64,000 nt of DNA, from positions 7,012,516 to 7,076,515 of the forward strand of contig OW203734.1 in the NCBI GenBank assembly GCA_934045075.1. The letters run 5' to 3'. The stretch's first letter is position 1. Each line of letters begins with the position of its first letter. A program made the position numbers and the translations under genes. Shown here piece by piece: positions 19,397 to 30,182 of this stretch. This stretch comes from Yponomeuta sedellus. Lineage: Eukaryota; Arthropoda; Insecta; Lepidoptera; Yponomeutidae. The notes beneath the pieces are model-generated. The model was not told the DNA's origin, ran no database searches, and saw only the letters and a list, made by a program, of their open reading frames with translations.

Positions 19397-22300
19397 GTTC
19401 GTTACCCCTGACAATCGTCGTCGTCTTCAGGCTATACTAGTCCACTGCTGGACATAGCCCTCCCCTAATGAGCGCCATAGCGCCCTGTCTTCAGCTTGCC
19501 GCATCCAGCATCTGCCTGCAGTTTTTCGCAGATCGTCATCCCACCTAGTCGGAGGGCGTCCTACCCCTGACAATAATAGCTATTATTTTAGCTAGTAGTG
19601 ACCCTATATTGCTAAGTACAGCTGGCATTCTAGTTGATATTGGCGTCTTCAGCCTGCTTAAAACATACGTTTGTTTCAGTTTTGTTGGTGGCATTATATA
19701 TGTATGTTTATATGTATGTTTATTCAATTTTATCTTATATAAGTATATTTTAAATTGCATTTATACTTTCGAAGAACAGAAGAACTAGAGAAGTTCTTGT
19801 TTTTGCACGCCTACCAATTTTTCTTCTATTCGTTTGTTACATAATGACAATAATGTAGACACTTAGCCAGCAAAGACACTGGTGTACTGGGTAGGGATGC
19901 CATCGACACCATGCGCGCTGACAATGTTCGTTACACCTGACAATTCTTTACTCCCCTATTAGTGACACTAGATTGCAGGACTGGAAAGACATCGTCAACC
20001 TACGTTTCGTCAATTTTGCGCTAAAAAACCATCTCCACCACTTCAGCAACAAACCCACTTAATTAAAACTAATTAAACTTGCCCCCAGGTCAACGAGGAG
20101 GTACGTGACCTGCAGAAGAAGCTCAGCCAAGTCGAGGAGGACCTGGTCGTCAACAAGAACAAGCTGGAACAGGCCAACAAGGACTTGGAAGAGCGCGAGA
20201 AGCAGCTCACCGCCACCGAGGCTGAAGTGGCTTCTCTCAACAGGAAGGTCCAACAGATTGAGGAGGACCTTGAAAAGTCTGAGGAGCGGTCCGGTACCGC
20301 GCAGCAGAAACTGCTCGAGGCCCAGCAGTCCGCTGACGAGAACAACCGGTGGGTTTCCCATTTTCTTCTTTTTTCACTAGGAAAAGCAAAGCAAGGATAG
20401 GTTTGTAAGTTTATTTACGTCTGTAAGTATGTATGTATGTTTTCTTATGATCCACAGGCGGGACGGGTGGTCCGCAAACTTATTGCGTTCAGATACACAT
20501 TTTTAACTACAAAAGGTTGGGTTCTCTATAGGTCAACAACAGAAAAATTTAATTTTCTTTACAAAACTGAAACTTTAGGTACTCTTTGCAAAACAGTGTC
20601 ACCGAAAAATATTAATAAAAGTCCTAGATATTTTTAGACTTTATATACATAACCAACCGGCTTTAGCTCTTAGGTACGGTATTTTTTAACCTAGTATTTC
20701 TTTCAAAACACTGGTCCACACCTCGGCAAATGATTGCGGTCAAATTATATGACGTCATGTAGATTACACGACCTTAAATTACTCGTGTGTGCTTTATTAT
20801 TAATATATTAGTAAATTCTTTATTGTGCCAGTAAAGATTGTACAATTGGCGGGCTTAATACTAGTAGTATTTTTTCTAGCCAACCAACAGGTGACGTTCA
20901 GAAGTTAGTGCCAAACAATGAGATACTATTTTAATGTAATTATCGTTTAAAATTAAACAATATAACTGTGGAACGATCTTCCCCTGGACGTAAGATTTTC
21001 ACAGTCCCTGTCAATATTTAAGAACAGAGTGCATAACCACTATTTTTCCTTCATGTAAGGTTGTTATTTGTATTTGTCAAATCCCTTTATAGTATTATGA
21101 AGGTATATTTTTATTTATTTCATATTTATGTACCATTTATGTATGTGTATCAATTTCATATTTATGTATCGTTTATGTATGTGTATCAACTACAAAATAA
21201 TATGTTATCTAATATTGTTTAGTTGCGCCGACTACCCGTATTTCAGTTTCCGTTTCTTCTTTTCCGTCAATGGTTGTTTGGAAGAAATTACTTTTAGTAA
21301 TAAGGCCGCCACTTGTACCGTACTGTTATTTTATAAGTCTACTGTATAAGTCTTATGTAATCCCTGGTGTAAATGCAATGAAGAATATTCTATCTATCTA
21401 TCTACTATGTACAATAATTATAACTCCAGACTCTTGAGCACACACAAGTAATTTCAAGACACATAAACTAGCTTACAAAATAGAAGCTCACTTAAACTAA
21501 GCTAGTCCTACAATCCTCGGGAGTGCACTACCTACGCAGATGTCAAAGTCACGTTAATCAAATGAAACGAAAAGGTTTTATTCAAAGTAACGCAGATACA
21601 GCAGCTTAATGAACGTTACAAGTCAAAATAGGCGTCCATTTCAAAATCTAGATCATTTTGGAGAAAAACTGGCCAAAAAAACTGCAAACTTAGTCTTTTC
21701 AAATTCCTTAATTAACTGAATTTACATAGATTTTACAAAACTCGTGAATTTTACATGCTTCAATTCCAGACATCATTGTCATCTAAATAATCCTTAATAT
21801 CTTTAGTAGCTCTTTTGGCACAAAGTGTACTTTACACATTTTTTGAACCCGCGCTTCAGTCAAACTTAATATATCTTCAGGGATTTTATTGCAGAAGCGT
21901 ATACGTTATTCCCGTGTTTCCTTTCCAGCATGTGCCAAGTGCTGGAGAACAGAGCGCGGCAGGACGAGGAGCGCATGGACCAGCTCACCAACCAGCTGAA
22001 GGAGGCGCGACTGCTGGCTGAGGACGCCGACGGAAAGTCCGACGAGGTACGAAAATAAAAAACAAACCATACACTTCTTCTTCTTCTTCAGGCTATATTA
22101 TGTAGTCCACTGCTGGACATAGCCCTCCCCTAATGAGCGCCATAGCGCCCTGTCTTCAGCTTGCCGCATCCAGCATCTGCCGGCAGTTTTTCGCAGATCG
22201 TCATCCCACCTGGTCGGAGGCCGTCCCACACTACGTTTGCCCAGTCGGGGTCTCCACTCAAGAACACGTTTACTCAAACCATACATACATACGTAACCTC

Positions 22301-25300
22301 ACCCCTGTATCCCAGAGGGGTAGGCAGAGACCAGGGACTGCCACTTGCCACGATTCTGGCATGATCACCTTCGCTCCATCAACCTTCATAAGTCGCTTCA
22401 TGCACGCACGCTGGTTCCGGGTACTTCTTATCTTCCCCTTTGCTAATACATCCCCTGTTTTGGTCGATGATGGGATGTCCCTTACCAGCCCTTGTTTTTT
22501 TTGCACTCCTACCAAAATTCTCGTCTACCTCCTGCGGTTGACTGGTAGAAAATGCTTATGGCATTAAGTCCGCCACATTGTACGATTTTATTGTTATAAT
22601 TTGGGTGCTACAGAAATATGAATAACAATAAAACAATTTAAAAATTTAAAGCCGTTGGTGCCGGCTGAAATGTAATGGCAGTCGTTAAGCCATGTCAGAG
22701 GCCTCACGGGCGGCTTGATACTTCTGACAGTAAGGCCCGCCACTGTCTTACAATCCTCCACCATCCGGACTTGGCCTCCGTGGTGGAGTACGGCCTAACC
22801 TTCCTGCGATGCAGGAGGAGACCCGTGGCCCAACAGTGGGGATGTCCCCAAGGGTTGATATCGAATTTAAAATCTCGTGTCACAGTGTTTGTAATAGAAT
22901 TGCTCTGAAACGGCTTCACCGATTTTTTATGGAATATTCTGGGTATATTTGGTAGGATTCGATCTGAATCTGAGATCCAGTCGTAAGCTTATTAATATGG
23001 GAAACTACGTGTGCGGGGTCAGCTAGCTTATTTATAAAAAAAATTGTCTTATTAATTTATTTTATACCTCAACGCTTGAAATTGCTAATCCGCGATAGAC
23101 ATGCATGGTAATTAATCCCATACTCTCGAGTAAAGGTCTATATAGTGCAGTGAGCATAGGAGATATAAATAAAAACACTGCGTTATCTGCAGTTGAAAAA
23201 ACTATTACTAAAGCCAAATTGAAGCGCTCGTGGCCTACCCGTGACCCAACAGTGGGGACATACAAGGGTTGATATCAAAACCCGAATTTGCTAAATGGAA
23301 AATAGTTAAGAATCGAGTGGTTGAAATTAAATAATAGAATACAATATCAAGGTAGAACGTAGAACAACATAGAATACTTCAATGTGCCCTTTCCAAAATA
23401 CTTTATTAACTCTCGTCGGTACTACACTCATCAATTAAGTTAACTAGAAACCTAAGCACGTAATTGCCTAGTTACTTTCCACCCATGTAAATAAAGCTAG
23501 GCCAAATAAAAACCTGAAGTAATTACTGGGGCTTCATTTTCAAGTACCTACTCTGTTTCGAGAGGCAATTCATGCGCGTAATGAGTTTGGAGAGTCATTT
23601 GTCGGATCTCAGGCGGATTCTGATTAATTCCCATTAAAACGAGTCAAATAAATAATTCCGAGAAGTAGGTACCAACCCAAATTAAAACGTTCTACAAATT
23701 AAGTACTAGACTTCGGTTTATAGGCGGCTGCCTACACAAATGGTGAAGGTAGAAATGCTAATTCTGGCTATTTTGAATGCTGAATATTCACTTAAAGCTA
23801 AGCTTTTATAAGCAGAAGTGTTTAAGGTACGTTGAGCCCGTAAGAATGAATGACTTGTTTATCAGCTGTCCCGTAATCTGGTATCAGTTGAGATAGAGAG
23901 TGCGCAGGAGAAGTAGAAGTAGTGCGTTTAAACACTGCCGCTTGCCCCCAGGTATCCCGTAAGCTGGCCTTCGTTGAAGACGAGCTGGAAGTCGCTGAGG
24001 ACCGCGTCAAGTCTGGAGACGCCAAGATCTCTGAGCTTGAGGAAGAATTGAAGGTATGATCTTAAATAAAACTAAAAAGAGTAGACTTATTAAATTAAAT
24101 TTAAAATTTCCTAAAAATCTGATAAAGTTTTGTCAAAGCCCTATGGCACCTAGATAATTATAAAGAAGCCGTTCATGCTTTGAAATTAATCACTATTAAG
24201 CCCACAACACCTGTGGGTGCCTTTAACAGCTCTTTATCCGAAAAAAGACCTACAGTTGTCCTTTCTGAAACATCCAGTATAACTGAAATAGGTTATTCTA
24301 CTTATCAACACAAGCAACATTTTACTATGAAGCCAACTCTAAAGTATCCAAAAATGTATAAAACCACTGACATTATTGCTCACAAAAAAAGTAGTATTTT
24401 TAAGTTGATTAATCCTCTTTAAGTTGCACCGGAACTTTTTGGAACAGCCTTCTATCTCTATATTTAATCAACCAATAAACAGTATGCCTCTTCTCTTTTA
24501 CGCTAACCCCATCCAGTCCTCTGCAAATCTCGTCCAAAGTTTCCCAGACGCCTTCACAATTTCGTCGCCCAACGGGCTGTTTTTCTGGACAGGCTTATGC
24601 AATATCAATTTTTCGAGTACATCTTTCATTTTACCGAGGCGGGGTAATCTTAATATTACCCAGGATTCTGTAAAACAGACACTTTTTTGAGCCTCTGCCC
24701 TTATAATTAGACATATATTTTAAGTGTCGATACCAATATACTTCTTCTCCTATAGAAATTAAATTAAACTTTTGTGAAAATGAACTCTAACAATCGCGAT
24801 GAAAATTCTGATGCATTTATTGAGCCCCAAAACCACCTCGTTCACGAACCATTTGCCCCCCAGGTCGTAGGAAACTCCCTGAAATCCCTGGAGGTCTCTG
24901 AGGAGAAGGCCAACCAGCGCGTGGAGGAGTTCAAGAAGCAGCTGAAGACCCTCACCACCAAGCTCAAGGAGGCGGAAGCCCGCGCCGAGTACGCCGAGAA
25001 GACCGTCAAGAAACTACAGAAGGAGGTCGACAGGCTCGAAGGTGGGTCATCGAGTGTACAAAACTATTGCATAAGGTGCTTCGGGGTGCTAACTAACCAA
25101 TGGAATAAAAATCATAACTTGTGTTAGTGAGATATCTTAACAACTGTAACAACTATTTTTACGATTTACAGTCTAGAGCCTGGAGTCAATAACTAAGGAC
25201 TTTAATCACTTTCCGCCAAAAATGGCCCTGCTAAGCGGAAATCGACTAAAGTTCTAATCTATTTATCGTAGGTTCCAGACTGTAAGTTCTAAAAATAGTG

Positions 25301-27957
25301 GAAACAGTTGTTAAGATTTCTCATGTTCACTTTTAGATAAAAACGTATTATATAACAAGTTATGATTTTTTACCATTGGTAGCGCTCGTTAGCGGACCCC
25401 AACCGCCATAAGCCGCGGTTATACAATCTCAGACCTTGTTCAGTTGGGGGAATTCAGCGCGAATCACCTCGAGCGGCAAGGTACTCGACTCCAATACATT
25501 GTGTTCACAAGTATCTCTGTAAAAAACTCTCGACTAAGAGCCCAAAGTTTTACGCATACATTCGCAGCGAATTCGCTCTTTCTGAACAAGTCTTTAGCAC
25601 GCTCGGACAGGACAGAGCATTTCTAGGACAGAGCGGAAGCCACTCGTATCATGTACACCGGCGATATTAGTACGAAAATTTTCTTGAGTAAGATCGCCAG
25701 TGTAAGCGATACGAATAGCTTCTGAGTAGCAATTTTAGCTCACAGGGTCCGAATGCACTAAGATCGTGAACACAGTAAAATCAGGCAATGAAGAACATGC
25801 AAAAAAGATTTTATTGGAGAGAACATGTAAGCTTTATAAGAGTACTTTAGTAAGTAAAAAGTAAAAGTACTTTAAAAAAGTACTATAGCCTGTGGGAGAA
25901 TAATTCTAGTTTTTTCACAGTGCAAAGTAACGTTATTCATGTTAGTCATTATAATTATAGAGATTTCCAAAGATAAGTAGGTTCTTAATGGAAAGAATGT
26001 TAAATTAAATATTATATAGTAGCTGTTGATGGAATTTAACATTGAGTGAACACAAGGATTTTTTAACCACGTTCTTGAGTGAATATGAATTTACTACGTA
26101 CGTACTTTTGAATTTAAATAAATTATGTCTGCTTGTTTTGGTATAATTTAACAAAACTTCTGCTGCTTATCTACTATTGCATTGCTCTTTAGCTGTTTTA
26201 CCCAATAAACGCAAATATTGTATTTTTAAGGGCACTACTATGCCAACTAAGTGCACTACTATGAGACTAATACTAAGCTTTATGCAAAAAGATCCTGAAA
26301 GATCATGTTTGGAAACACGATAGCCAGACATTTCTAACTTACTTTACTGAAATTAATTGGATCCATTAATTTAGAATCAGTTAATTTGACACCAAACTAC
26401 CTACTTCAACGACTCAATTAAAAATACCGAACTGGGTTAATTAATTAACTAACTGACTAATTAGTCCGAAATATAGCTGGAAAGAGTCTGTTGATTGACT
26501 CTAGTGCAGCGATTTCTAAAGTGGATTCCTTGTAAAAGTCAGTGCATTCCTTGGAAAAGTCAGTTTCGTCAATCATATTTGTCAATGAACAGTTGGATTA
26601 GTTAAATAATTTTTCAGCAGCCAAAATGGTAAAGTATAATCATGAATTCCATGTTTTGATAGATAAAATAAAAAAGGTGCCCATAGTCTTGAAAGTTTAG
26701 GAACAGCTGTTCTAGTGACCTATTACGAAACGCCCCAAGAAAACTTCGTAAGAGAACCCTGATGTTTACAGACGCGTTGTTCAACGAGAAGGAGAAATAC
26801 AAGGCGATTTGCGATGACCTGGACGGCACATTCGCCGAATTGACAGGATACTAATACCCTCCAGCACTTCAAGTAGCATAAGACGATACCGTCCATAAAA
26901 CACAGCCCTTAGAGCTCCCTTTAGATTGCACCACCCTTTCGCTCTTACAATGCCCAGTTCCCACCTCCTCCTTTCTATTGAAGGAATATGAATATTGTAG
27001 TGTCCAAAGAACCACCTAATCCCCCTGTTTACTGTATCGTTACTTTATCTTTACGTTACTAATGTGTATCAAACGAAAAACTACCTTATCTACATGACCT
27101 TAACTACAGTGCTTCTACATCAAACAAAAGCATCGGTCTCAAGTGTTTTCATCAAAATGTATGATCATATTTGCACTGTAATTAAACTCCTTTTTCGATG
27201 TTTAGGGGATTGTCACACGAAGGAACATATGTCGATAATCCCTTAGAAATCGCCCGTGTAACCTAGTGTTTAAGTCCCGCTTTCTCTGTTGTCAATAACA
27301 TGTCTTAAGCTTTGCTGCTACCACCGCGGAAAATAGCTTCAAAGGTATACTTTTTATCTTTACTAGCTCCTAAATAGTTCTAGTTTAGTTAAGTTGCCCT
27401 AGAGCCTGTTTCATATTATCTACGGTACCATTTCAAATTTTGAACCTATTCAAGACTTTAGTAATAGGATTTGTTTTTTTATTCATAGTTGTATGAAACT
27501 GGCACTTGCGTAGTGAACCTATTCAAGCAAAAAATCTAAAGCCAATAATGCTTTTGCTTAATAAAACCATCTTCTAAAATGTAAGTACTTAAAATCCACG
27601 CAATTGGAAGAGACAAAGATTTATATCAATAAAATACACAAGTTATTATGTACAGTCGAAGCTCCGCTTTAAGCTCAATTTTAACAAAAAGAAATGCAAC
27701 GTCGCCGGTAAAGTAACTGACAAACTGCATATGTAAATGTCTATGCGTATGTAAATGTCTATGCGCTGTCGACCGTACAAGACCCATCTTTCACTGCGTA
27801 ATTAAGTATCCGTAGTTAGCAACAGTTACTTCGTCAGAGAGCCATATTCTAAGGCGAGTTCTTTATGTCAACAGATGAGCTTGGTATCAACAAGGACAGA
27901 TACAAGAGTTTGGCCGACGAGATGGACTCCACCTTCGCTGAGCTGGCCGGATACTAG
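19283..27957 (+). CDS. Tm2: Tropomyosin (muscle type, Drosophila Tm2-like), complete gene with two alternative last exons
   Basis: Tropomyosin is a parallel coiled-coil dimer that lies along actin filaments and, with troponin, gates myosin access in muscle. Exons: 19283-19396, 20089-20348, 21929-22046, 23952-24053, 24864-25041, then either 26772-26854 or 27875-27957. Each boundary has GT/AG and the phases agree. Both isoforms total 855 nt including the stop, i.e. 284 residues, the exact family length. The protein starts [18 protein letters not shown], shows continuous heptads and ends TFAELTGY or TFAELAGY. The start is in a good context (gccaccATGG). A non-coding 5' exon must precede 19227. 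The Drosophila Tm2 assignment is from remembered similarity; a tropomyosin identity is certain. Confidence 0.95.
19416..19561 (-). mobile_element. RTE-like LINE 3' fragment with 13-bp target duplication
   Basis: 146 bp on the minus strand (ccactgctggacatagccct ... cgcagatcgtcatcccacc), flanked by tacccctgacaat at 19403-19415 and 19562-19574. It is severely 5'-truncated, leaving only codons from the ORF2 C-terminus and the tail. It sits 19 nt after the exon 1 donor of the tropomyosin gene. Confidence 0.85.
19904..19940 (+). repeat. Copy of the tropomyosin exon 1/intron 1 junction inside intron 1
   Basis: It repeats 19378-19413 (end of exon 1, donor and first intron bases) with a few changes: catgcgcgctgacaa, then t instead of g, then gttcgttacacctgacaat. 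The donor GT is kept. See the findings. Confidence 0.75.
20089..20348 (+). CDS. Tm2: Tropomyosin exon 2
   Basis: 260 nt, acceptor cccccag ending at 20088, donor GT at 20349; entered in phase 0 and left in phase 2 (the Arg codon is split CG|C). It encodes the coiled-coil segment [11 protein letters not shown] through ADENNR with unbroken heptads. The two minus-strand frames lying over it (20059-20361, 20073-20345) are shadows. Confidence 0.95.
20960..21412 (+). repeat. CR1/Jockey-like LINE 3' end (ORF2 C-terminus, 3' UTR, TATC tail)
   Basis: Around 20970-21052 the + strand encodes [19 protein letters not shown], typical of LINE ORF2 C-termini, then a stop. The 3' UTR includes a tandem repeat of catatttatgta(t/c)c(a/g)tttatgtatg (about 21118-21190) and the gataaggccgcc motif near 21300, and ends in (tatc)n. 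It lies in tropomyosin intron 2. Confidence 0.7.
21590..21690 (+). repeat. Unclassified interspersed repeat (GGCGTCCATTTC family)
   Basis: The stretch cttaatgaacgttacaagtc ... aggcgtccatttcaaaatct ... attttggagaaaaactgg is related to 51240-51332 (+) and to 54170-54235 (minus). No coding content is seen. Confidence 0.5.
21929..22046 (+). CDS. Tm2: Tropomyosin exon 3
   Basis: 118 nt, acceptor tttccag ending at 21928, donor GTACGA at 22047. It completes the split Arg codon, then encodes [20 protein letters not shown] and onward to DADGKSDE, in phase 0 at the end. Confidence 0.95.
22074..22274 (-). mobile_element. RTE-like LINE 3' fragment with 11-bp target duplication
   Basis: 201 bp on the minus strand between copies of caaaccataca (22063-22073 and 22275-22285). 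It encodes the RTE ORF2 C-terminal motif ([13 protein letters not shown] ... [15 protein letters not shown]) and ends in (GAA)n. It sits 27 nt after the exon 3 donor. The 62-codon minus frame here is transposon remnant, not a gene. Confidence 0.85.
22286..22440 (+). repeat. Unclassified interspersed repeat (TAACCTCAC family)
   Basis: gtaacctcacccctgtatcc through ccacttgccacgattctggc to gcacgcacgctggttccggg; the same family as 1889-2024. It begins right at the target duplication of the RTE fragment. Confidence 0.6.
22650..22864 (+). repeat. 5S-rRNA-like SINE, subfamily A, 5'-truncated
   Basis: Runs from gccgttggtgccggctgaaa to ccaagggttgatatcga. It lacks the 5S-like head. Confidence 0.7.
22915..23276. 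repeat. Mosaic of repeat fragments in tropomyosin intron 3
   Basis: 22915-23040 is the reverse of a widespread lepidopteran repeat end (compare 37501-37835 and 58978-59180). 23070-23130 is a piece of the GCGCTTGAAATTGCC SINE body. 23224-23276 is a 5S-like SINE with the whole middle deleted, joining gcgctcgtggccta directly to cccgtgacccaacagtgggg. Confidence 0.5.
23952..24053 (+). CDS. Tm2: Tropomyosin exon 4
   Basis: 102 nt = 34 codons, phase 0 at both ends, acceptor cccccag, donor GTATGA. It encodes [20 protein letters not shown] and onward, the most conserved internal part of insect tropomyosins. No alternative version of this exon is seen nearby. Confidence 0.95.
24864..25041 (+). CDS. 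Tm2: Tropomyosin exon 5
   Basis: 178 nt, acceptor ccccccag ending at 24863, donor GTGGGT at 25042, leaving phase 1. It encodes [20 protein letters not shown] and onward to LQKEVDRLE, with the final G of the split Asp codon. Both last exons accept this phase. Confidence 0.95.
25082..25402. mobile_element. MITE with long, imperfect terminal inverted repeats
   Basis: The left arm (cggggtgctaac ... ccaatgg ... aatcataacttgt ... atcttaacaactg ... ttacagtct) mirrors the right arm (agactgtaa ... cagttgttaagat ... acaagttatgatt ... ccattgg ... gttagc ... accccaacc). The arms are about 120 bp with gaps. It starts about 40 bp after the exon 5 donor and has no open frame. Confidence 0.7.
26772..26854 (+). 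CDS. Tm2: Tropomyosin alternative last exon 6a
   Basis: 83 nt, acceptor gtttacag ending at 26771, stop TAA at 26852-26854. It encodes [19 protein letters not shown] then TFAELTGY. The C-terminus of tropomyosin overlaps the next molecule and binds troponin T, so choosing 6a or 6b changes those contacts. Candidate poly(A) signals AATAAA lie at 27560 and 27628, before exon 6b. Confidence 0.92.
27875..27957 (+). CDS. Tm2: Tropomyosin alternative last exon 6b
   Basis: 83 nt, acceptor tcaacag ending at 27874, stop TAG at 27955-27957. It encodes [19 protein letters not shown] then TFAELAGY. It has the same length and phase as 6a, so the two are mutually exclusive last exons. The 3' UTR contains (acatac)n-like repeats. 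Tissue use cannot be read from the sequence. Confidence 0.92.
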
Positions 27958-28123
27958 ACGTCGCACTCCATACATACACATACATCCACACATACACACT
28001 CACACACCGCGGCCGAGCCAGTGCGCCGCGCGACCACTGTACCACATACTACGTGATGTAATGATATTTATTTATTGTATAATTATAACTACTCTAAATG
28101 TAAATTTATTTACTACAATTTTC

Positions 28124-28129
28124 AATAAA
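28124..28129 (+). terminator. Poly(A) signal of tropomyosin (6b isoform)
   Basis: AATAAA 167 nt after the exon 6b stop, in an AT-rich 3' UTR. Cleavage is likely near 28145-28160. Confidence 0.75.
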
Positions 28130-28145
28130 AAATAACTTATAACAT

Positions 28146-29039
28146 CTCTTTTATACGTTCAATTTTATACAATTACTTTCCCCGTCTACGAATTCCAGAC
28201 AACTACAAGATGTTGAGATATTTAGGTTGTCTAGAAGGCAAAGGTCTAACTAAGATGACTGCTTTCGCGAGTTCGACAATACGATCCTATTTCCAAGATC
28301 ATTATGAAGTTTTAACTCATCTTCGGGGTCAATAAGATGTAACTAATATTAATTAAAGTAATATTAACATGCATTGGAAATCATTCGTATAATTCAATTA
28401 AGAATTATTCCAGTCGAGAAAGTGCACTATTGTTTTTAAGACTATGGATTCCGTTTTTGTTAATCGGTTCCAAAAACTCATTAAGTGATACAAGGTTTTT
28501 GACTTTAACTCCATTGTAGCACCGATCTAATAATAAAGGTATTGTTTTAAAACTATTTCATTTTATTTGCATTCGTATTAAAGATTTAGTTTTAATCAAT
28601 AAATATAAAATTTAAATCAATAAAAATTAAAAACATTTAAAACAAAAACACAATATTTTTATGGTGAAAAACCTATAGATATAAAAAATACTCTCATGGA
28701 AAATGCTTTGAAAATAAACTCGAATGTTTTCAAAGCAATTTGCACATGACAAAAAAAATTAAAACTGCTATTAATTATTATACAAATTAAATCTGATTCC
28801 GGAAACGAAATGTCCCATATGAGATAAAGCACTTTCAGAAGTTACTCAGGTTAGGATCCCCATAAGCATCGAATTGAGGATGACACAATGCCTCAAAACA
28901 AAGAAGTAAAAGAGTGGGAAAAAATTACTGCTAACAATCCCACTTGTGCAAAGGTGCAAACAACTTGTAGCTCTGAAACCGACGGCAGTAAGCGGAAAAT
29001 CCGCCATTGAAAACAAAAGCCTGTCATCTGTCAAGAGAG
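28146..29039. other. Intergenic AT-rich DNA between the two host genes
   Basis: No open frame with family character, no repeat shared with the rest of the window and no RNA gene seen. Runs of A/T-rich short words around 28590-28650. Confidence 0.5.
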
Positions 29040-29315
29040 GCTAAATAATTGGCGGGCAAATGACGTATTTCCTTCACAAGATGGCCGCCGCGCACACTCG
29101 GTGGATGGTATGCGCGCGCAGACAGTCCAGAACTCCACAAGACCATTCAATCGATAGTGCAACTCGGTACAACAGGCTGTTCTGACTGCCGTCTGCGAAG
29201 CTCCCGTTTTTTAAATTGTTCTAAGCATTTGAGGAAAGGATTTTCTTGTGAAAGATAGTGTGAACTCATCGCCAAGGTGTCTGTGTCAAGCAGCGTTCTG
29301 CCTGGTGCTATAGCC
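29040..29315 (+). promoter_or_regulatory. Candidate promoter and 5' UTR of the synaptotagmin-like gene
   Basis: A short CpG-rich patch at 29079-29135 contains AAGATGGCCGCC, which fits the YY1/Pho core, followed by cgcgcacactcggtggatgg and gcgcgcgcagacag. It lies about 200 bp before the first ATG (29316), with no upstream acceptor needed. The exact start site is unknown. Confidence 0.45.
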
Positions 29316-29364
29316 ATGAAGCTCCGGGCGGGGGACGGGCCCCACATCACTCCCGTCGACTCTG
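29316..29364 (+). CDS. Synaptotagmin-like membrane protein, exon 1 (N-terminus)
   Basis: 49 nt from ATG (context tagccATGA) to the donor GTAAGC, encoding MKLRAGDGPHITPVDS and leaving phase 1. No signal peptide, as expected for a type III (signal-anchor) protein such as synaptotagmin. The assignment depends on the perfect phase match to exon 2, about 20 kb downstream; intron 1 is 29365-49412. Confidence 0.65.
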
Positions 29365-29914
29365 GTAAGCTGATTCATGTATTTTACTCGATTCATTTGA
29401 GAGTAGATGTAAAATATCGCGTTGAAGACGGATCAGACGGTGTTGGAAGCATTTTCGTGATGTAAGAGAAGTAACATTTAAGGTCCGAGATCCAAAGAAA
29501 ACCGAAAGGTTTTGTGCGCAGTTAAAATATCTTTCTACTAAGTACCTACTTATTATGAAAACATTCGCTTACTCATGTGGTCGATCTATCTGGCTGTTCA
29601 TCCATGTTTTTGTGTAACTTATGTAATTAGGAGCTCTGCTCTGCAGGAGATTACGCCAAGTTTTTTCTTTGAATACAATATTGATATTTGATTAAGTGAT
29701 CAAATACATTTCAAGAGTCCTCCATAGCTCGGTAGTATATTGGAATCCGTTATACGTTTTAACAAGCATTATTACCAATATACCATATTATTACCATTAT
29801 TGCCTAATCTCTTATCCTATCAGGGATTGGACAATACTGGAATTATTAATACACTCTCAGTTTTCTGGATTTTATTTTAGAAAATGCGAGTGTTCAATTT
29901 AAGGGTGCAGTAGT

Positions 29915-30182
29915 TACAGGGTGTAATAAAATTAGGTACCATTCACATTTGAAAATGGGGGGAGGGGTCCCAAACGTCAATCAATGTGACTTTGTGGAAA
30001 CTTCATTAACCATCAGCAGTTTCATTAGTAAAAACCTGTTACCACTTGCGGCATTAAAATATATATGTAACAAATCATATCGTTTTGCGATTTCTAAGTG
30101 TTTCCCACAGTAAAAGATTTTAATATTGACGGGTGGAACCGCCCATTTTAGGATTTATATTTGGATTTAGTGACACCCTGTA
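29915..30182. mobile_element. Possible MITE with TACAGGGTGT ends
   Basis: 268 bp bounded by tacagggtgt and acaccctgta, 10-bp inverted ends within AT-rich DNA. No open frame. Confidence 0.4.

Noticed and set aside
20059..20361. Leu/Ser-rich minus-strand frames over tropomyosin exon 2
   Set aside because: Antisense shadows of a GC-rich coiled-coil exon with strong splice sites on the plus strand.
22098..22286. 62-codon minus frame with a plausible start
   Set aside because: It is the C-terminal end of an RTE-type ORF2 inside an insertion with a target duplication.
24180..24690. Two plus-strand frames in tropomyosin intron 4
   Set aside because: AT-rich, no family features, and between well-defined exons of the same strand.
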